From: Pictodentalium vernedei
Taxonomy: Eukaryota; Mollusca; Scaphopoda; Dentaliida; Dentaliidae
Reading direction: 5' to 3'
DNA length: 64,000 nt
Assembly (NCBI GenBank): GCA_031216915.1
Contig: CM062288.1
Span: 177,423,919 to 177,487,918, forward strand
In this document: positions 54,974-64,000 of the stretch, one piece after another
How positions within the stretch are numbered: the stretch's first letter is position 1
Layout: each line of letters starts with the position of its first letter
Notes under the pieces: model-generated
Told to the model about the DNA's origin: nothing
The model's database searches: none
What the model saw: only the letters and a program-made list of their open reading frames with translations
Program-made: the position numbers and the translations under genes

Positions 54974-55973
54974 GTAAGCTGTCTTGAGGTTTGTGAACTT
55001 CAACTTTGTTTCTGGACAAGCAAGAACAGAATGCCCAGTTTTATTTGGTACATGGCTACCTGACAGTAAGAACCTGAGATGCAACAAGCAAATTTGATGG
55101 ACAAGGGCAACCAGATACACTACCCACTGGTCATGAGCTGCAAATTTCTTGTTGGTAAGGCACTGTGAAGCTTTGAGGATTCAGTTCAATATAGTTATGG
55201 GATTCGATTCAATTAAATCCTCAAAGATTAGTCATTTTTTAATTTGTGGGATGGGTGAACAACCGGGCTCACAAGCAAGGTCACATATATGACACAATGG
55301 CACATTGTATCTATGTCTCAAATTATTGATGCACTAATTGTAGGACAGATGCCTAAATGCTATGTGGCACATCTCCGAATATTATCAAGTCATGTCTTGA
55401 TAGCTTCTGTGCATACACCCCAGGTGTCGGTGACTTTGTGTGTGTCATATGCCATAGCTAGACATTTTGTCCTTCAACTAGCTCAACAAGCACATTTATC
55501 AAACTGCGGGGAAGATACATACATAAAATTATCAATAAACAAACTGAGCATCGGTACATATTTTACGTTTAACACAAAACTCTTTCCATCCTACCATCCA
55601 AGTTATTAATACTCGGCATAAAATTCTTGCTTGTCAGCAACCAAGATTATGTAACAATTGCATTTTCAGTAAAATGAAACTTTGGTGTGGTGATAACCTC
55701 GGAACATGATGGTGTCGTGTGTCTGTAGGCCACTCATGCTTACTTTCACCTCGGGAAGTTGTGCCATGTTTGTTTACTGCTCTAGCTCTGTCATCATTAA
55801 TTGGATTCAAATAATTTTTGGCATGCTTATACCTTAACATGGGGAAACAGATTCTATTTTTCCTTGTTTCACCTTGGTGTTTAAAAAGAATAAATCAACC
55901 AAAATATGTCCGTCCAACATATTTGCTGCTCATTTGTTGAGATTCAAATAATTTTGGCATATTTGTACCTTAC
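54974..55973. other. Interval without recognised genes
   Basis: The 106-codon plus frame at 55289-55609 has no motif I recognise. Nothing else noted. Confidence 0.45.
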
Positions 55974-56022
55974 AGGGAGGGGTGGGGGTGGGGGGGGGTG
56001 GGGGGTGGGGGTGGGGGGTGGC
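55974..56022. repeat. G-rich tract
   Basis: About 49 bp almost entirely G with single Ts; it could form G-quadruplexes on the plus strand. Confidence 0.85.
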
Positions 56023-56484
56023 CAAATCCTGTGGTGGAATTAATGCCCTTCCATAAATAGGTACAGACTTATTTCTCATAGGGTATTATTAAACAAAACA
56101 CGGCAAGGGCAACGCGTATGCAAATTTGAAGTAACCTTGAAGGTATTGTGGGACCATAAAATTTTCTAAGTGGAAAGAATGAAAACAGAAAAATTTTCCA
56201 AGACCAAAAAGGGCCATTCCTCTTGGAAAAGTTTTTGAACAGAACCCATTCCTTGTGCATATCTGTTCCCCCATGCAGGTCTATCAGCATACCAAAGGAT
56301 AGCCAAATCCGAGTTATGGCTTTGAACTTACAATGCAAAACGTTTGTAAGGATGGACAGACAGACGGATGTTTTTACAAATGGCTACTTATGTGGCTATT
56401 TTATGGACATGTTAGGTGGCTAACCTAAAACACATGTCCAACATAATAAAAAGTTTTTTAGGAGAAAATTTGGGGGGGTCAGCT

Positions 56485-56576
56485 AACCCTAACCCTACCC
56501 TTTACTGACTCTAACCCTACCCACCCCTAACCCTAACCCTAAGCTAACCCTAACCCTAAACTAACCCTAGCCACAT
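56485..56576. repeat. Interstitial telomere-like repeats (CCCTAA)n
   Basis: Roughly ten CCCTAA-type units, some degenerate ('ctaaccctaaccctaagcta'). TTAGGG is the usual metazoan telomere repeat. It lies 460 bp from the G-rich tract and 17 bp from a microsatellite. Confidence 0.8.
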
Positions 56577-56592
56577 AACTCTAACACCCCTT

Positions 56593-56731
56593 CACAGACA
56601 GACAGACAGACGGACGGACGGACGGACGGACGGACGGACGGACGGACGGACAGACGGATGGACGGACAGACAGACACAGACAGACAGACAGAGACAGACA
56701 GACAGACAGATTCACAGACAGTCAGACGGAG
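56593..56731. repeat. CAGA/GGAC microsatellite
   Basis: (CAGA)n, then about a dozen GGAC units, then (CAGA)n again. The 60-codon minus frame over it is simple repeat. Confidence 0.9.
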
Positions 56732-57916
56732 GGCTTCAATAGATACCACCGAATCCTCCTTTGGAGATCAGGGGCATAATAAAACCATTTGTTGGATGGA
56801 AGTGAAGTAAAGTGTCATATCATTCTACCTTGGCATTGGGGAACATATTCATGACAAGATGGATGCCCTTGCTTAAATACTTTCAGTGTTACTTCCCTTG
56901 AACTAATTTAGGCCTTCATCAAAAATTCTGTCTGTCCAACATATTTGTTGCCCCAGTTCTGACACTGTTTGTTGGATTCAATAATTTTTGGTATGGTTGT
57001 ATGTTATAAGGAAAAAGATTACATTTCGGAACAAATATCCTCGCATTAATATTTGCAGTTATTTGAGAACGATTTGTTTGCATGTCTCATTGTCCCACAT
57101 CTTCTTTTGTATAGATGTCCAATCTTTACCAAACTTGGCTCATGGGTATATGTGGACCTCATAATTTGACGGAGTGGTTGGATTTCATGTTCCTTTGGTA
57201 AAACAAAGAAAATACATGGAAATCCCCCAAAATGTGTGTTGGTATTTTTTCTCCTCCCTAACCTTTGCCAAAAGGCATATGTGGATCCCATAATTGCTAC
57301 TGGGTGCAGTAAATCCTTTCCAGGCTGTAAAACAAAGACAACAAGAAGGGTTTGTCCATCCCCATTAGCTCACCAACGCATGTCATGCAATAAACCTAGG
57401 CTTATTACAAATCTGCAAAAAATAAATGTCCGGTCATGTACATGTATAGCAAAACATGTCAGAAATTTTCTAAGTCCACACTGACAAAAAAGTCTAACAC
57501 TGCATTAAAAAAATCTCCAAAAAATGTCCAACCAAGGGTTAATGTCATTTTATATATTGATGCATTTAATAGCCTCCACTCGTGTACAGCAAAACAGATC
57601 AGAGATTTTCTAAGTTCACACAAAGTGGACTCTGACAATAACTTTAACCCAAGTGTTGATGCTGACGACGATGTGTCTCAGGTCATGACATAAGCTCCAG
57701 AGATGGGCAGTTTTCAAATTTCTTGTCGGTTTCGGTTTCATTCAAAGAGTCGGGTTTTCAGTTTTGGTTTTCATTGTACAAACATAACAATATATTGCAT
57801 TTGCATGTAAGAAGATGTATTTGGCACCAGTCTCCCTTTCTAGTTCAACTCACCTGCGTAATATCCTATACCGGTACTCTCATTTCCTGAGCACAATGTA
57901 TTTGCATAAATTATCT

Positions 57917-57991
57917 CGAGAGTTTAAAGTTTGAGAAAAATGATTTTTTGCCTTGAGTCTGTTGCCAAATTAGCCCCCCTCCCCAAATACC
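57917..57991. repeat. 75-bp direct repeat, copy 1
   Basis: 'gagtttaaagtttgagaaaa ... cctccccaaatac' recurs at 58433-58510 almost unchanged. The intervening 440 bp are different. The interval 56732-57916 shows nothing I can name. Confidence 0.8.
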
Positions 57992-58432
57992 TGTGTTTAG
58001 GATAACCCGACACACCCTAAAATATTATGCCGACCATAAAAATTTTATTGAGTAAAAGTCGCTCATATAGGTCATTGTAACCCGAAATTTCCATCCAATT
58101 TCAACTGTGATTTTGACGCTGGCTTTGGAGTTCATGGTTTCAAACTTGCATGTAGAAATAAATATATTTGTCATTATAAATGTGGAACAAGTGACAAGTT
58201 TCAGTTCAGCAAAGGAAGTCGCATTTGATAAACAGATGAATGTTTAAAACACGATAGTTTATCAAAGAAGTAATTTTGTCACCTATTTTCGCAGTAAATG
58301 CCACGCTCGAACGCAATACCAATTACTACAGCTGTTCTGAAAACGGGGTATCGCGACTCTGAAGTTTGAAAATAGGTTAATTTTAGGTTGTTTATCTCTT
58401 TATTCTGAGAACTGAAGACCTGATGAGAGTTT

Positions 58433-58510
58433 TATCTCAAGAGTTTAAAGTTTGAGAAAAATGATTTTTGCCTTGAGTCTGTTGCCAAATTAGCCTCCCT
58501 CCCCAAATAC
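58433..58510. repeat. 75-bp direct repeat, copy 2
   Basis: Matches 57917-57991 with a few changes and runs directly into the tandem repeat that follows. Confidence 0.8.
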
Positions 58511-58514
58511 TTTC

Positions 58515-59080
58515 CATGGTAATTATGAGCTGCAATTGTGGCCATGTTTGCAACATTACATCAACATTACATAAGGATCATTGGTAGAAGGTGTCCCAGT
58601 CTCCAATCATGTGAAGTTTCAAAACATTTGACTTTGTAGTTTCAGAGGGGAAGATTTTTGCAAAATCCATCAATCAGAATCAGAGAATGTCTCTGGTGGC
58701 CATATTTTCCAACCAACTGGAACAAAAAGAGGATTGTTTGTAGAGGGCCTCCTATAGACCATTCCTGCGAAGTTTGGTTCATGTCAGCTCAGTAGTTCCA
58801 GAGAAGACGAAAATGTGATTTCCAATGGAGTTTCTATAGTAACTATAAGCCACAATTGTGGCCATGTTTACAACCCAATCAATATTAAATGAGGATCGTT
58901 GCTAGAGGGGGGGGTCCCAGTCATCAACCATGCAAAGTTTCAAAACATTTGGCCCTGTGGTTTCAGAAAAGAAGATTTTTCAAAATCCACCAATCGGAAT
59001 AAAAAAATGTTTCTGGCAGCCATGTTTTTCAATGCACGGTAACAAAAATGAGAAGCATTTGTAGAAGACCAGGTGAAAAA
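58515..59080. repeat. About 320-bp tandem repeat, nearly two units
   Basis: 'caattgtggccatgttt' at about 58534 and 58852, 'aagtttcaaaacattt' at 58612 and 58936, in the same order. The style resembles the core units of the Helitron-like elements, but I could not place the ends. Confidence 0.65.
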
Positions 59081-59123
59081 GTACCAGATTACTTTGGATG
59101 TATTATAAATTACTGGTTGTTAA

Positions 59124-59364
59124 CCCTTTACCTAACGAATCAGCCCAAACTGCCCATATAAATTAAAAATTAAGCAGTAGAAAAAAAAAGAAAAAATTCT
59201 AAAATGTCAACAACCCATATCATGAGACCCCTCATTGGAACAAGTTCATTGAGCTCGTTCCAATGAGAGGTCGTACCATATGGTTTGGTTGAACTTTTTT
59301 GAAAAAGTTGAAAAAATAAAAATTTAAATAATAAATTTTTATATCGCCTGCATTGGGTAAAGGG
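59124..59364. mobile_element. TTAA MITE, family T2, best copy
   Basis: TTAA at 59120-59123 and 59365-59368. The ends CCCTTTACCTAACG and CATTGGGTAAAGGG are inverted. The centre folds tightly ('cattggaacaagttcat tgagctcgttccaatg'). CCC termini and TTAA targets fit piggyBac-type mobilisation. 241 bp, non-coding. Confidence 0.85.
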
Positions 59365-59368
59365 TTAA

Positions 59369-60954
59369 GCAGTAAATACTATATGATATAGTCAAGGCAA
59401 ATGTTCTTGGGATGTAAATATGCCGCATGTTGAATTTGTTGCAACCAATGCAGTGACTTTGATAAGATTATGAGAGTCTTAATGTGATAACTTGCATGGA
59501 AATGAATAAAATTCTCTTCTCCAACTATTTTTTCCAACTCTTTATGGCTTGGTTTTCCGATAATGATTGTAAACTGGAGATAAATTACTTTCAACACCTG
59601 ATAAATCCTGTTTAATTCTTCATTCATATTATTGCATCATTAAATACCTGAACTCCTTGATTGGTTTCTGTGTTTTATTATGCATTTGGGACTGTTGACT
59701 TTTTCAATGCAAAGGGCTGATTTAGGCTATACAAAACACCTTGAGAAATCAGTAGAAATTCTTGCATTATCTCTTTGAACTGGTAATAGCCCACCTCTCA
59801 GTACTTCTCCAGATAATTTTTTTGAGTGCCAAAATTCACTCTTGCAGTATGGCTTAAGTACGAGACTGCCGGCTGAACACATTTTATTTTTCATGCACCC
59901 AAAGCAACGTTGTACAGCACCATGATTGAAGGCCAGTGACTTCGATCAGCTGGGAAATCGTGGAGATCTGGTACCGATTGGAGATGGTAAAGCCCATAAT
60001 ATCTCGGCTCTGCAAATCCTTAAATATTCTGCTATGCACTACACACGTTTTTAATGGGGAAACTTGATTGAAATGGCCAGATATCAAAGACCTTTTTAAT
60101 AGTCAGTGTTCAAAATAGAATAACTGGAAATTACCGGTTTTTACTGCTGGTTCCAATTGCCGATTCCGATTATCAGTTCATCACTATTTGTGAGTTCTGC
60201 CAGGCACAACTGCACTGGCACCCCATTTTCCATTTAGGACCAACTTTTGACAAAGTCTTGGTCTCTGAACAAGTGCTCAAATGGATCACCATGAGAGAAT
60301 CTTGATGAATGTCAAATTACCTGGGCTGTGTTTTTTAATCTTATGTCTGTCAGAAAGTCTGGACAAGACTAAAAGTGACTGCTAAAATACAAAACCTACA
60401 ATTGGTTGTGTATTTTGTCTGATTCTTATAAAATTATTCAGGCAAATTTATTTCATTGCCAACTTCAGTCATATTCAACATTTGAAGTATTAACAGTTGA
60501 AACTTGAGACTCCAACAAGCAATCTGCAGTTCACTGATCACAGGGTAGACTATGCAGTATACATGAACTGACATTAGATGGTACACTCAGCGAAATTCTG
60601 CAGGTTTGCAAGTCCAGTTATGTATGGATGTCCACCCACCTGTGGATTGCTTTTATAAAACTTCCCAGTCTAAATTATGGCAACAGATTGAAAAATGAAA
60701 GTGTCAATGACACTGTAGCTTAACTTGTGTGTTGTGTTTGATGAAAAGGATAATGTTCAATGTTTATGAAAGGATTATGAAATAAGACAAGAATTGTGAT
60801 AATTGGGAATATGTTCATTTCTGTTCCCTGTATGCTATGTTTTTATGATAAAAATAATATGAGGTGTACACTGTACTAAAGAGCTGAGGGGTGGGTTAAT
60901 ATGACCTCACAGTTAATGTATGTGGCCCTCACAGTTAACGTATATCAACAAAAG
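59369..60954. other. Interval without recognised genes
   Basis: Only short frames; no repeat matched to others in the window. Confidence 0.45.
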
Positions 60955-63900
60955 TTATCAAGTTACAGTGAAATTATTCCAAAACGAGTCATCCTAACAA
61001 GTTACATTAAAATCCCTTCATAAATATGACCTGTAGACTGTGCTAAAGGTTCGGGCTTCAGGCCCCTGTAGCCGTCAGTTTCCCAATTGCGTCCAAAGGG
61101 GACGTTCTCATCTAGACATTATATGAAGTCAAACTACCAAGTTACAATGAAATCCCTTAATAAATATGACCTGTAGACTGTGCTAAAGGTTTTTGGGCTT
61201 TAGGCTCTGGCAGCTATCATGGTTGAATGATCACAGCCAAAAGGGGACATTCTCATCTGGGCATCATCTGGAGTGATCCTACAAAGTTACAATGAAATCC
61301 CTTCATAAATATGACCTGTAAACTGTGCTCAAGGTTTTGGAGCTTCGGGCCCCTGAAGCAGTCACAGTTGACCAATCACGACCAAAAGAGGATGTCATCA
61401 TCTAGGCATTATATGGAGTCAAACTTACGGGTTACAATGAAGTCCTTCCATAAATATGACCAATAGACTATGCTAAAGGTTTTGGGGTTTTGGGTTCGGG
61501 CAGCCATCAAGGCTGAATGATCGCAACCAAAAGGGGACGTTCTCATCTAGACATCATTTAGAGTCATCATACCAAGGTACAATGAAATCCCTTCATAAAT
61601 ATCACCAGTAGACTGTGCTAAAGATTTTCGGGCTTTGGGCCCCTGTAGCCAACACAGTTGCCTAATGGTGTCCAAAAGGGGCTGTTCTCATCTAGACATT
61701 ACATGAAGTCAACCTACCAAGTTACAATGAAATCCCTTCATAAATATGATCTGAAGACTGTGCTAAAGGTTTTCGGGCTTTAGGCTTGGGCTGCCATCAT
61801 GGTTGAATGATCACAACCAAAAGGGGACATTCTCATCTGGACATCATCTGGAGTGATCCTATGAAGTTACAATAAAATCCCTTCATAAATATGACCTGTA
61901 GACTGTGCTCAAGATTTTCGGGCTTCAGGCACCTGTAGCCATCACAGTTGACCAACCACGACCAAAAGGGGATGTCATCATCTAGGCATTATATGGAGTC
62001 AACCTAACAAGTTACAATGAAATCCTTCCATAAATACGACTTACAGACATGCTAAAGGTTTTGGGGCTTGAGCAGCCATCAAGGCTGAATATTCGTGACC
62101 AAAAGGGGACGTTCTCATCTGGACACTATTTGGAGTCATCCTACCAAGCTACAATGAAATCCCTTCATAATTATGACCTGTAGACTGTTCTAAAGGTTTT
62201 CGGGCTTTGGGCCCCTGAAGCCGTCACAGTTGCCCATTCGTGTCCAAAAGGGGACGTTATCATCTATACATTATATGAAGTCAACCTACCAAGTTACAAC
62301 GAAATCCCTTCATAAATATGACCTGTAGACTGTGCTAAAGGTTTTCGGGCTTCGGGCTCGGGCAGCCAAGTTGAGCCAACATGATTGAATGATCGCAACC
62401 AAAGGGGACAATCTCATCTGGGCATCATCTGGAGCGATCCTGCGAAGTTACAATGAAATCCCTTCATAAATATGACCTGTAGACTGTGCTCAAGGTTTTC
62501 AGGCTTTGGGCACCAGTAGCCATCACAGTTGACCAATCACGACCAAAAGGGGATGTCATCATCTAGGCATTATATGGAGTCAACCTAACAGGTTACAATG
62601 AAATCCTTCTATAAATATAACCTTTTGCCTATGCTAAAGGTTTTTGGGCTCGGGCACCCATCAAGGCTGAATGATCATGACCAAAATGGGACGTTCTCAT
62701 CTAGACATTATTTGGAGTCATCCTACCAAGTTACAATGAAATCCTTTCATAAATGTGACCTGTAGACTGTGCTAAAGGTTTTCGGGCTTCGGGCACCTTT
62801 AGCCGTCAAAGTTGCCCAATCATGTCCAAAAGGGGACGTTCTCATCTAGACATTATATGAAGTCAACCTACCAAGTTACAATGAAATCCCTTCATAAATA
62901 TGACCTGTAGACTGTGCTTAAGGTTTTCGGGCTTCGGGCTCGGGTAGCCATCATGGCTGAATGATCACAACCAAAGGGGACAATCTCATCTGGGCATCAT
63001 CTGGAGTGATCCTACGAAGTTACAATGAAATCCCTTCATAAATATGACCTGTAGACTGTGTTCACGGTTTTTGGGCTTCGGGCACTTGTAGCCATCACAG
63101 CTGACCAATCACGACCAAAAGAGGATGTCATCATCTAGGCATTATATGGAGTCAACCTAATAGGTTACAATGAAATCCTTCCATAAATATGATCTTTTAC
63201 CTATGCTAAAGGTTTTTGGGCTCGGGCACCCATCAAGGCTGAATGATCGCGATCAAAATGGGACGTTCTCATCTAGACATTATTTGGAGTCATCCTACGA
63301 AGTTACAATGAAATCCCTTCATAAATATGACCTGTAGACTGTGCTAAAGGTTTTCGGGCTTCGGGCACCTTTAGCCGTCACAGCTGCCCAATCATGTCCA
63401 AAAGGGGACATTCTCATCTAGACATTATATGAAGTTAACCTACCAAGTTACAAAATCACTTCATAAATATGACCTGTAGACTGGGCTAAAGGTTTTTCGG
63501 GCTTTGGGCTCGGGCAGCCATCATGGCTGAATGATCGCAACTATAGGGGACAATCTCATCTGGGCATCATCTGGAGTGATCCTAAGAAGTTACAATGAAA
63601 TCCCTTCATAAATATGACCTGTAGACTGTGCTCAAGGTTTTCGGGCTTCGGGCACTTGTAGCCATCACAACTGACCAATCACGACCAAAAGGGGATGTCA
63701 TCATCTAGGAATTATATGGAGTCAACCTAACAGGTTACAATAAAATCCTTCCATAAATATGACCTTTTGCCTATGCTAAAGGTTTTTGGGCTCGGGCACC
63801 CATCAAGGCTGCATGATCGTGATCAAAATGGGACGTTCTCATCTAGACATTATTTGGAGTCATCCTACCAAGTTACAATGAAATCCCTTCATAAATATGA

Positions 63901-64000
63901 CCTCTAGACTGTGCTAAAGGTTTTTGGGCTTTGGGCCCCTGTAGCCGTCACAGTTGCCCAAACATGTCCAAAAGGGGACTTTCTCATCTAGACATTGTAT
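60955..64000. repeat. 145-bp satellite with four-monomer higher-order repeat
   Basis: The landmark 'gttacaatgaaatccc' (or a close variant) recurs at about 61001, 61141, 61286, 61431, 61576, 61721, 61866, 62011, 62147, 62293 and 62446 and onward, a spacing close to 145 bp, for about 21 monomers. Four monomer types alternate; the type with 'gaagtcaacctacc' returns at 61141, 61721, 62293, 62875 and 63447, giving a 572-582 bp higher-order unit. The array runs off the window. The monomer carries 'gacgttctcatct', shared with 20590-21010. Confidence 0.92.

Noticed and set aside
56567-56749. 60-codon Ser/Val/Cys-rich frame
   Set aside because: Translation of the GGAC/CAGA microsatellite.
60955-64000. 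CRISPR-like regular spacing
   Set aside because: The spacers are as repetitive as the repeats; it is a tandem satellite in an animal genome.

Overview
This is a gene-poor, AT-rich stretch of animal chromosome, most likely from a mollusc and probably a bivalve. That assignment is inference. It rests on the element with 'caagaggcccc' at one end and 'tcaggtgagctaaaaa' at the other, on core arrays of about 165 bp inside that element, on tRNA-headed SINEs and on abundant small foldback elements, all of which I associate with bivalve genomes. I found no complete host gene. The only long coherent reading frame belongs to an LTR retrotransposon.

Layout. 1-1275 is the end of a DIRS-type retroelement (copy A). 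1286-5414 holds palindromic repeats, a 429-bp pogo-like MITE with TA target duplication, and diverged duplications. 5415-12131 is a young LTR element: two 1598-bp LTRs, a 5-bp target duplication, and a 788-codon gag-protease frame with no recognisable reverse transcriptase or integrase. 12137-18800 carries SINE pieces, hairpins and a MITE that contains at least three later insertions. 18886-24917 holds three Helitron-like, core-repeat elements in a row; a fourth is at 41003-43019. 29250-34850 is DIRS copy B, with terminal repeat, internal complementary region, recombinase and RNase H remnants, joined to a LINE fragment (to about 35560). 37738-40674 has two non-autonomous hAT elements in opposite orientation. 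43449-54973 is a dense mixture of TTAA-targeting MITEs, pogo-like MITEs, foldback elements and SINEs. 55974-56731 has a G-rich run, telomere-like repeats and a GGAC/CAGA microsatellite. 60955 to the end of the window is a 145-bp satellite with a four-monomer higher-order period of about 575-580 bp.

The window records successive insertions. SINE-A copies carry 11-15 bp target duplications. One TTAA MITE sits inside a pogo-like MITE whose relative at 51 kb still shows the uninterrupted TTAA. A 189-bp insert has its empty site preserved in a neighbouring duplicate. The most interesting signal is that the satellite monomer at the right end shares length, motif order and a 13-bp block with the core repeats of the Helitron-like element at 20.6-21.0 kb, as if a transposon core had expanded into a chromosomal satellite.

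Limits: all similarities were judged by eye within the window. No database was searched, and boundaries without target duplications are approximate.
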